Source: Cenarchaeum sp. (lineage in GTDB: Archaea > Thermoproteota > Nitrososphaeria > Nitrososphaerales > Nitrosopumilaceae). From it: DNA of 7,390 bases. Below the pieces are notes generated by a model. It was not told the origin of the DNA and searched no databases. It worked only from the letters and a program-made list of their open reading frames with translations. This document shows, one piece after another, positions 1 to 5,338 of the stretch. Location of the stretch: positions 1-7,390 of the forward strand of contig JAHRAJ010000040.1 of assembly GCA_020027365.1 (NCBI GenBank), given 5' to 3'. Both the position numbers and the translations under genes were made by a program. Each line of letters begins with the position of its first letter. Within the stretch, counting starts at the first letter, position 1.

Positions 1-368
1 GCAACGCGTTTGACTCTTTCATCCGGATCACGCCTGCCCCGTCGCAGGTGTTTGACGACGACGAGTCGTGGAACGTGATGACCCGCATGCACTCTGGGTT
101 TGAGTCGCTCAGGCAGGCCGAGATTGACCGCGCACAGTCCGTGCTGGACTCGATCATGCCCGAGGACGCCGACGGCGCCGGGGACGCCGTGGCCGACGCC
201 GTGTACGTGCCCGTGAGGCCAGACTCCGCGCCGGCAAAGGGCGACCGCAACGCGGATGCAGAGCTGCAGCGCCGCGTCGCCGCCGAAAACGAGCGGATTC
301 AGCAGATGGTGGAAAACATGTTCTCCGGGTCGTACCTGGAGAGGTCGGGCCTGGGCTCTGGCTCCTAG
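1..368 (+). CDS. 3' end of a hypothetical protein gene (5' partial)
   Basis: The reading frame is open from the window's left edge (first whole codon at base 3) to a TAG at 366-368, giving about 121 C-terminal residues. I do not recognise the protein. It begins in the frame as NAFDSFIRITPAPSQ. A charged, largely helical-looking stretch follows (MTRMHSGFESLRQAEIDRAQ), then an acidic Ala/Asp/Gly-rich linker, and finally a second helix (ELQRRVAAENERIQQMVENM) ending in a Ser/Gly tail. No membrane segment, cysteine pair or enzyme motif is visible. A GTG at 48 could start a 106-residue protein, but no TATA-like box lies about 26 bases before it, unlike the other genes here, and the frame stays open upstream. 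A truncated longer gene is therefore the better reading. GC is high (36 of 60 bases in 1-60), like the pur genes and unlike the next two genes. Confidence 0.7.
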   Translation, partial: NAFDSFIRITPAPSQVFDDDESWNVMTRMHSGFESLRQAEIDRAQSVLDSIMPEDADGAGDAVADAVYVPVRPDSAPAKGDRNADAELQRRVAAENERIQQMVENMFSGSYLERSGLGSGS

Positions 369-381
369 TCTGCCGTCCTGA

Positions 382-390
382 CCTTTTCTA
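382..390 (+). terminator. possible oligo-T terminator of the upstream gene
   Basis: A short pyrimidine/T-rich tract (CCTTTTCTA) lies 14-22 bases after the TAG of the partial gene. Archaeal RNA polymerase commonly terminates at T-runs on the non-template strand. The tract is followed directly by an inverted repeat, TTACAT (391-396) and ATGTAA (405-410) with an 8-base spacer. The T-run is short, so this is tentative. Confidence 0.25.
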
Positions 391-407
391 TTACATGTTG
401 CTCTATG

Positions 408-456
408 TAACAAAATTGTTATATAACAAAACTGTTATATATCAAGTTTGTTATAC
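408..456. repeat. three tandem 16-base near-palindromic repeats (operator-like array)
   Basis: Units begin at 409, 425 and 441, exactly 16 bases apart. Unit 1 is AACAAAATTGTTATAT, unit 2 is AACAAAACTGTTATAT (one difference) and unit 3 is ATCAAGTTTGTTATAC (more diverged). Within them lie three near-palindromes of the form TAACAA-N2-TTGTTA, at 408-421, 424-437 and 440-453, with small departures in units 2 and 3. The array ends 7 bases before the GTG of the first ATPase gene and contains that gene's TATA-like box. A dimeric protein bound here, especially on unit 3 between the TATA box and the start, would block transcription initiation. I infer an operator array, perhaps autoregulatory because both downstream proteins seem to carry winged helices. 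A short iteron set for a replication initiator is an alternative, with less support from three units only. Confidence 0.75.
435..442 (+). promoter_or_regulatory. TATA box of the ATPase operon
   Basis: The sequence TTATATAT is centred about 25-26 bases upstream of the GTG at 464, the distance expected if transcription starts at the first codon (leaderless mRNA). A second TATA-like stretch, TTATATAA at 419-426, arises from the same 16-base repeat and could be an alternative upstream promoter. The TATA box overlaps the near-palindromes at 424-437 and 440-453, so promoter access and operator binding should compete. No Shine-Dalgarno sequence is seen before 464. Confidence 0.6.
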
Positions 457-463
457 ATGATAT

Positions 464-1636
464 GTGCGCATAGTCGTAGGAAATGTGGTTAGGGGGGATG
501 ACCTGTATGGAAGGGAACGTGAATTACGAAATCTCTGGAATGTGATTGATACAGACAGTCTGATGTTGATCTCGCCTCGAAGATATGGGAAAACAAGCTT
601 GGTTACTGCCATGAAGGACAACCCAAAATCGGGATGGACGGTGCTGTATATGGACATGGAGGGGTTTTCTGACCCTGTCGATTTCATCACAGAGTTGCTC
701 AAAAGAACCAGTCCGGCACTGATAGAAAAGACAAGGCGTATTTTTTCTAGTGTTTCAGAGACCGTAGAAGAATTGTATGTGCCTGATATGGTCGGAATAA
801 AACTGGGAAAAGCCACAACATCTTGGCAGGAAAAGGGCACGAAGGTTTTTTCTGAGATAAAAAAAGAAAATCCGAATACCATAATAGTCGTCGACGAGCT
901 TCCGACATATCTGCTAAACATTGATGAAAAATCCGGCCGCGATGGAATCACAATGTCCGTGTTTCTTCACTGGTTGAGGGGGATCAGGCAGGATATGCAG
1001 ATCAGGTTCATTTTTTGCGGTTCTATCGGCCTTGACACCGTAATCGACAGACATGATTTGTCCACGTCTGTCAACGACATACGGAGAATAAGCCTAGAAC
1101 CGTTTGAACATGATACGGCTAAAGACATGGTGAGTGAGATACTTGGCGAAAACAATATTGTGTACGACGAACTTTTGATCGATGAAATACTGGTGTGTAT
1201 GGGGATTCCAGTACCATTCTTTTTGCAACTCATGTTGAGGGAAATCCAAAACCAAACCGATTTTGGGAAAATTCCGCTGTCTGTGGAAATAATACGCGGT
1301 GCATATACAAAGGGCCTACTTGGAACTGAAGGCAGGAGAGATTTTCAATGGTACTTTGACCGCCTAAAAAAAGAGTTTGACGGAAAAGATCATCAGGCTG
1401 CATTGGAAATTTTACGGCATCTAACAAGCGTCGAACATGCATCGGCCCGTGATCTCGAGGCGATACATTCCAGGATCATGCTCCGGGATGACCGGGAAGC
1501 GTTCGTGGGGATCCTGCGCAAGCTTGTGACCGGCTTTTACATCCGCCATGCCGACGATAAAATCATGTTTCACAACAAGGTTTTGCGGGATTTGTGGATG
1601 ATGGATCATGGTGAACAGGGCCCGGTGATCAAATGA
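464..1636 (+). CDS. AAA/STAND-type ATPase with C-terminal winged helix (archaeal ATPase family)
   Basis: A 390-residue P-loop ATPase. The N-terminal signature VRGDDLYGRERELRNLW (residues 9-25) precedes a Walker A variant, SPRRYGKTS (37-45), which has serine where the first glycine is usual. Walker B is IIVVDE (140-145), with D144 and E145. A sensor-like strand FIFCGSIGLD (182-191) and a VND motif (203-205) follow. These are typical of the COG1672-like archaeal ATPases related to AAA and STAND NTPases, as I recall the family. Residues from about 305 to the end look like a winged helix, closing with a FHNKVLRDLW motif. Start: an in-frame TGA at 458-460 excludes anything upstream; GTG 464 has a TATA box at the right spacing and keeps the family N-terminus. 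GTG 485 is possible but less likely. The stop overlaps the next ATG by four bases, so the two are translationally coupled. GC is low through about 1440 (25 of 60 bases at 541-600), then rises. The likely role is a regulatory or signalling ATPase; the target is unknown. Confidence 0.85.
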   Translation: MRIVVGNVVRGDDLYGRERELRNLWNVIDTDSLMLISPRRYGKTSLVTAMKDNPKSGWTVLYMDMEGFSDPVDFITELLKRTSPALIEKTRRIFSSVSETVEELYVPDMVGIKLGKATTSWQEKGTKVFSEIKKENPNTIIVVDELPTYLLNIDEKSGRDGITMSVFLHWLRGIRQDMQIRFIFCGSIGLDTVIDRHDLSTSVNDIRRISLEPFEHDTAKDMVSEILGENNIVYDELLIDEILVCMGIPVPFFLQLMLREIQNQTDFGKIPLSVEIIRGAYTKGLLGTEGRRDFQWYFDRLKKEFDGKDHQAALEILRHLTSVEHASARDLEAIHSRIMLRDDREAFVGILRKLVTGFYIRHADDKIMFHNKVLRDLWMMDHGEQGPVIK

Positions 1637-3984
1637 CCGCCTTTTACAAATTCACACCGTCTTTGATCGAGGGGGATGTCATGGCAAAGACATCCGTGGG
1701 ACGCGATGATCTGGTACGGGATGCCGTCTCGCACGTATTGAACGCTATAAAAAACGGCTCTACATCCCACATGCTCTTTTTGGGCCCGCGCGGTATCGGG
1801 AAGAGCCATATACTACTCCGGATATCGCACCGCCTGTCGTCTTCTCGCAAGGTCACCGTTGTCAGACTGGCCGAGGAGGAATACGCAATATTCACGGTGA
1901 AAGATCTCTTCAGACGCATCCTTGACCAGATGCACATCCCATGCGGCGGATCTGATCCTGTGGAGTGCGGCAGGCTGGAGCTGGCCAAATTAAAGGATGA
2001 CGGGAAACCGGTGGTGCTGATCGTTGAAAACCTGCAGGTACTCTTTGATCAAATCCGCAATGATGCATCCAAGCTTCGTAGCATCATCCAGACTGATCAG
2101 AGCCTGAGCATGATGGGTTCTGCCCTGACTTACTTTGACGGCATACTTTCCCATGACGAGCCGTTTTACAGATTTTTTGACACAAGGCATCTTCAAGGGC
2201 TGGGAGATGTCGAGATTGCCGAATTGATGAAAAAACGCCTTGTACTGGCTGGCAAGACATCGCTTGCCGACTCGTTTGGCCCGCACGATCACAGAATCCA
2301 AGGCATTCGCCTGCTTACGGGGGGGAATCCGCGCCTCGTTCACACCTTGGCCGAACTTGTCATACAAAAAAATTCCCTGGATGATCTGGAGAAAAACCTG
2401 CTTTTGCTGCTGGATCAGATGACTCCTGCCTACCAAGCCCGAATGGAAACCATGTCCCCGGAGCAGCGCAGGGTGTTTGACACCATCGCCTTGGCCGGCG
2501 GCCCTGTGACGCCTACCGAAATAACCCGGCAACTTGGCGGCGACAAAACGGTTCACGTGGTGATATCCCAGCTGCGAAGGATGCAAAAGGATGGACTGGT
2601 GACAACCGTGAAATTTTCCGACAAAAGGGGAACCAGATACGAAATTGTGGACAGGCTGTGTCGGATATGGCGGGAATTGCGCTCGGCGGGAGGGGCATCC
2701 CATGTCAAAATATTTGTCGACTTTATGAGGCTGTGGTATTCCCGGGCCGAGTTATTCCGCGAATTAGACGGGACGTTGAAAGGTGGTGATCTACCGTACC
2801 CGCACGCTAAACAACAGGCGTTGCCAACTGCTAAAAAAATATGCTGCCTTTTAGACGCGGTTTCAAACTATGCGATTTTACGACTGCATCCTGTCGTTAA
2901 AAAATTTATAGAGTTGGGCCAGCTTGAAGCTGCAAAAGATGAAATACAAAGGGCCCGCACTACAAATTCAGAGGAACAAAACGGGTTTTTGAAAATGATC
3001 AGCGATGTTTATATCGACATGGCCGAGTTGGATCTTTATCCGGATATGCGCTCTTATGTGCATAAACAAAAACAAAAATCAATCGTGAAAAAAATCAACG
3101 GCCTTTGCGCCAAGGGGAGAATGCCCCGCGACCCGTCTGACTCGGCAATAATCCACACCGTCTGCGAAGGCATATCTGATCATCTACTGCGTATCCGTCA
3201 CCTGGATCTTGCCCTGTACTTTAACGACATTGCATATGGTGCACTTGATGGTGGTATCAGGTGCCTTCATACGCTGGTGACCCGGACACATCTAAAAATG
3301 CTCCTTGGCAAACATCAAGAGTCCATGCAGCTTGTCGAGATGGTGCTGCAGGATGCGCCGGACAACACCGACGCGCTATTACTAAAGGCCGCCAATCTGC
3401 TCAAACTTGAACAGTGTGGGGCGGCACTAGAATGCCTGCGGCAGCTACTCGATCGGGACGTCACATATTTTGTACCGTCCGTTCGCCTTCTCATTGAACG
3501 CCGGCTAGAGCAGGACATCCTTGACCTGACTGCGCGCAGCAGGGTGCGGCTGCTAAATCTTGACAAGGACCGGCGGTCCGACCTGATGCGGGAATATGTC
3601 CGGTTGCTGTGTCACTCTATGTTGCATGCAATCTCCGATGACCGCGGCCCTGACATGCGGTTTTTTAGCGCCCTGATGTCGTCTGTCGGGGAATTTGTGG
3701 ATGTAACGGACGTCCTGTACGGGTGCGCCACTTCAATATTTGGACTCGGAGATGACGTGAATACGACGGTCCGGATGATGGACGCCGTGAGGGGTGCCTT
3801 TGGCGACGACAAGTCAGAGGGACTCTCTTTGGTGGCCGATGCGCTGGACTATGTTGAATGCGAAGACCCGTCGATCCTTGAAAAACTGCCGTCTGAAAAG
3901 CGGGAGCTTGCAATGTTGATCATCCGTAAGATGTCCCCGAAAACCCGGATCGGCAGGAATGCCTTGGAATCGGTTGGTGCCTAG
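1633..3984 (+). CDS. STAND-like ATPase: P-loop domain, winged helix, TPR-like C-terminus
   Basis: A 783-residue protein. The N-terminus FTPSLIEGDV...VGRDDLV (7-28) leads into a canonical Walker A, GPRGIGKS (51-58). The Walker B strand is VVLIVEN (127-133), ending Glu-Asn rather than Asp-Glu. GSALTYFD (162-169) and PFYRFFD (177-183) follow, then a sensor-2-like GGNPR (230-234). Residues about 275-352 look like a MarR/ArsR-type winged helix. After residue 355 the protein is helical, with TPR-like repeats clearest at about 524-610. The order ATPase, winged helix, TPR is the classic STAND layout (MalT-like sensors and switches), so a ligand- or partner-sensing switch is inferred. Start: ATG 1633 overlaps the preceding TGA (ATGA) and retains the conserved FTPSL segment; ATG 1681, preceded by a purine-rich GAGGGGG, would remove it. 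Composition is mosaic, with an AT-rich block at 2701-3120. The protein probably acts with the upstream ATPase. No transmembrane segment or nuclease motif is visible. Confidence 0.8.
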   Translation: MTAFYKFTPSLIEGDVMAKTSVGRDDLVRDAVSHVLNAIKNGSTSHMLFLGPRGIGKSHILLRISHRLSSSRKVTVVRLAEEEYAIFTVKDLFRRILDQMHIPCGGSDPVECGRLELAKLKDDGKPVVLIVENLQVLFDQIRNDASKLRSIIQTDQSLSMMGSALTYFDGILSHDEPFYRFFDTRHLQGLGDVEIAELMKKRLVLAGKTSLADSFGPHDHRIQGIRLLTGGNPRLVHTLAELVIQKNSLDDLEKNLLLLLDQMTPAYQARMETMSPEQRRVFDTIALAGGPVTPTEITRQLGGDKTVHVVISQLRRMQKDGLVTTVKFSDKRGTRYEIVDRLCRIWRELRSAGGASHVKIFVDFMRLWYSRAELFRELDGTLKGGDLPYPHAKQQALPTAKKICCLLDAVSNYAILRLHPVVKKFIELGQLEAAKDEIQRARTTNSEEQNGFLKMISDVYIDMAELDLYPDMRSYVHKQKQKSIVKKINGLCAKGRMPRDPSDSAIIHTVCEGISDHLLRIRHLDLALYFNDIAYGALDGGIRCLHTLVTRTHLKMLLGKHQESMQLVEMVLQDAPDNTDALLLKAANLLKLEQCGAALECLRQLLDRDVTYFVPSVRLLIERRLEQDILDLTARSRVRLLNLDKDRRSDLMREYVRLLCHSMLHAISDDRGPDMRFFSALMSSVGEFVDVTDVLYGCATSIFGLGDDVNTTVRMMDAVRGAFGDDKSEGLSLVADALDYVECEDPSILEKLPSEKRELAMLIIRKMSPKTRIGRNALESVGA

Positions 3985-4157
3985 CATTTCGTCCGTTGTG
4001 GGAATGCTTGGCATCATGGGATGCACGCGCCTATTTTGGCCGGGCATGACGATGTCCCCAAGTCCGTGTTCATGCCGTGCCCTGGCGCGTTTGGCAAACC
4101 GCCCCGGCCCGATGCAGCCGGTGATGTGTGCCCACCGCCCACCGCCGCCGCCGAAGG
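3985..4157. other. non-coding gap with inverted repeats and a C-rich tract
   Basis: No convincing gene lies between the ATPase stop and the purS promoter. Three structures are visible. A perfect 5-base stem, GCATC (4011-4015) and GATGC (4020-4024), encloses a 4-base loop. A perfect 7-base inverted repeat, GGCATGA (4043-4049) and TCATGCC (4070-4076), encloses 20 bases. A C-rich tract at 4131-4153 is made of CCCACCG twice followed by CCG three times. A short T-run at 4034-4037 is too weak to call a terminator. I saw no tRNA cloverleaf and no convincing C/D-box pair. The hairpins may mark the 3' end of the ATPase transcript or a small RNA; the sequence alone does not decide. Confidence 0.4.
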
Positions 4158-4166
4158 ATTATAATC
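4158..4166 (+). promoter_or_regulatory. purS TATA box
   Basis: ATTATAATC is an isolated AT-rich patch in very GC-rich surroundings. Its centre lies 26 bases before the GTG at 4188. The preceding CGAAGG could serve as a BRE-like element. The spacing implies a leaderless purS mRNA and is the main reason for choosing the 4188 start over the upstream GTG at 4128. Confidence 0.65.
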
Positions 4167-4187
4167 GCGCCGGGTGTTGGGCGGGGT

Positions 4188-4514
4188 GTGCAGACGTACC
4201 GGGTTGATGTTGTGATTGAAAACAAGCCGGGGATTGCCGATCCAGAGGGGGCCACCATCCTCAACGATCTGGTGCTCAGGAGGGGCGGTGGTGGCGGTGA
4301 CGCAGACGGCCGGCCTCCGGCCGTATCAGAGGTGCGCACCGCAAAGATGCTCCGGTTTGTGGTCGGGGTGGGTGACGGCGAGGGGCCCGCCGCCGCCGAG
4401 GGGGCTGTCCGGGGGATTTGTGACGAGATGAGGATTTACAACCCGCTGGTCAGCAGGGCCACGTTTGAGGTGCTGCGGCAGGATGCGGCGGCGACTGCGA
4501 CGACGACGACGTAG
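4188..4514 (+). CDS. purS: phosphoribosylformylglycinamidine synthase, PurS subunit
   Basis: PurS is the small structural subunit that bridges PurQ and PurL in the cytosolic FGAM synthase complex of de novo purine synthesis; it has no catalytic residues of its own. From GTG 4188 the protein is 108 residues and starts MQTYRVDVVIENKPGIADPE, which fits the family pattern (beta strand, then KPG, D-P-x-G). The central VSEVRTAKMLRF (46-57) and the closing NPLVSRATFEV (85-95) also match. The usual length is about 80-85. The excess lies in a Gly/Asp/Pro-rich loop at residues 33-45 and a tail of Ala/Thr at 97-108, encoded by GCG/ACG triplet runs. The frame is open back to GTG 4128, but that start would add an arginine-run segment absent from the family and would ignore the TATA box. 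purQ follows 44 bases downstream and has its own TATA-like box. Confidence 0.88.
   Translation: MQTYRVDVVIENKPGIADPEGATILNDLVLRRGGGGGDADGRPPAVSEVRTAKMLRFVVGVGDGEGPAAAEGAVRGICDEMRIYNPLVSRATFEVLRQDAAATATTTT
4483..4511 (+). repeat. GCG/ACG triplet run encoding the PurS tail
   Basis: The end of purS is built from GCG and ACG triplets (GCGGCGGCG, then ACG four times just before the TAG). It encodes Ala and Thr residues beyond the conserved end of PurS. It looks like slippage-derived microsatellite sequence tolerated at a free C-terminus. Confidence 0.55.
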
Positions 4515-4528
4515 ATGGATGTGGTCGA

Positions 4529-4537
4529 ATTAAATAG
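4529..4537 (+). promoter_or_regulatory. purQ TATA box
   Basis: ATTAAATAG lies in the 44-base gap between purS and purQ, preceded by a CGA that could be part of a BRE. Its centre is 26 bases upstream of GTG 4559 but only 20 upstream of TTG 4553, which supports 4559 as the purQ start. It suggests that purQ-purL can be transcribed apart from purS. Confidence 0.55.
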
Positions 4538-4558
4538 ATATGCGGCGGGGGGTTGCCG

Positions 4559-5338
4559 GTGAGGGTCGGCGTAGTGGTGTTTCCGGGCAGCAACTGTGAT
4601 CGCGACATGTATCACGTGCTCTCGGACGTGTTTGGGGCGGATGCGCGGTACTGCTGGCATGCGGACGGGCTTGATCCGGATCTGGACGCGGTGGTGCTGC
4701 CGGGGGGCTTTTCGTACGGGGACCGGCTGCGGTCGGGGGTCATTGCCGCGCACAGTCCGGTGATGGAGGGTGTCGGGAGGATGGCACGGGAGGGGGCCCC
4801 GGTGCTGGGGGTCTGCAACGGCTTTCAGATACTGGTGGAGGCCGGGCTGCTGCCCGGGGCGCTTTTGCCAAACGAGTCGTTTAGGTTTACGTGCAGGTGG
4901 ACCCGCGTGAGGGTGGAGAACAACGCCACGCCGTTCACGCGGGGGCTGGATGCGCGCCAGGAGATTCCAGTCCCGGTGGCCAACGGCGAGGGACGCTACT
5001 ATGTGGATGATGACACGCTGGGCGAGATGCGGCGCAACAACCAGGTGGTGTTTAGGTATGCAGAGCACGTCAACGGCTCGTCGGATCGGATTGCGGGCGT
5101 GTGCAACGTCGGGGGCAACGTGGTGGGGATGATGCCGCATCCGGAGAGGGCCGCCGAGGCTGATATCAACCCGGTGGACGGCGGGTCGGCCGCCGGCGGG
5201 GTGTTTGGGTCGCTGCTGGGGCATGCGCGGCGGCGGCGGCGGTGGCAGGGGCGGGACGATGGCGACAATGACAACGACAAAAACAAAAACGACAACGGCG
5301 GCGGCGGGCCGCCGGCGGGGGGCGCGGGTGGCCGGTGA
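4559..5338 (+). CDS. purQ: phosphoribosylformylglycinamidine synthase, PurQ glutaminase subunit
   Basis: A class I glutamine amidotransferase that hydrolyses glutamine and passes ammonia to PurL for conversion of FGAR to FGAM. From GTG 4559 it has 259 residues and opens MRVGVVVFPGSNCDRD, the usual PurQ start. Visible motifs are LPGGFSYGD (47-55), the nucleophile elbow GVCNGFQ (84-90) with Cys86, and MPHPER (192-197) with His194 and Glu196. As far as I recall, these three numbers equal the catalytic triad numbering in Bacillus PurQ, which supports this start over TTG 4553. The conserved fold ends near residue 223. A 36-residue low-complexity tail follows (five Arg, then Asp/Asn/Lys-rich, then Gly/Pro-rich), so the protein is longer than the usual 220-230. 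The TGA at 5336-5338 shares a base with the purL ATG, indicating translational coupling. Confidence 0.9.
   Translation: MRVGVVVFPGSNCDRDMYHVLSDVFGADARYCWHADGLDPDLDAVVLPGGFSYGDRLRSGVIAAHSPVMEGVGRMAREGAPVLGVCNGFQILVEAGLLPGALLPNESFRFTCRWTRVRVENNATPFTRGLDARQEIPVPVANGEGRYYVDDDTLGEMRRNNQVVFRYAEHVNGSSDRIAGVCNVGGNVVGMMPHPERAAEADINPVDGGSAAGGVFGSLLGHARRRRRWQGRDDGDNDNDKNKNDNGGGGPPAGGAGGR
5228..5335 (+). repeat. low-complexity 3' end of purQ
   Basis: This stretch is a series of simple-sequence patches: CGG repeats at 5228-5242, a purine/AC-rich segment of GAC, AAC and AAA codons at about 5255-5296, then GGC/GGG-rich sequence up to the stop. It encodes an arginine cluster, an Asn/Asp/Lys segment and a Gly/Pro segment not expected in PurQ. 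The A-rich centre stands out in a gene that is otherwise G-rich. Confidence 0.6.

Noticed and set aside
48..368. A complete 106-residue gene starting at GTG 48
   Set aside because: The frame is open to the window edge and no TATA-like box lies at the spacing seen for the other genes, so a truncated longer gene is more likely.
408..456. Reading the 16-base repeats as a CRISPR array
   Set aside because: The units are contiguous with no spacers, far too short, and palindromic like operators.
461..472. A TATG-N4-CATA inverted repeat across the GTG start as a fourth operator unit
   Set aside because: It falls in the next 16-base register but shares almost no bases with the three repeats, so chance is the simpler explanation.
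4121..4130. C box-like GTGATGT suggesting a C/D-box small RNA
   Set aside because: It departs from the C box consensus and no D box or partner C'/D' pair is present at suitable spacing.
4128..4187. Longer purS beginning at GTG 4128
   Set aside because: It would add a segment with five consecutive arginines that is foreign to PurS and would place the TATA box inside the coding region.
3959..4207. Small + strand open frame between the ATPase gene and purS
   Set aside because: It starts inside the ATPase gene and overlaps purS, its product is rich in Pro, Cys and Arg without motifs, and no promoter is seen.
4553..4558. purQ start at TTG 4553
   Set aside because: GTG 4559 gives the usual PurQ N-terminus, the expected catalytic numbering and the 26-base TATA spacing.
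4436..5224. Long open frame on the minus strand (262 codons) opposite purQ
   Set aside because: It is an antisense shadow in GC-rich DNA; the + strand encodes PurQ with an intact catalytic triad.
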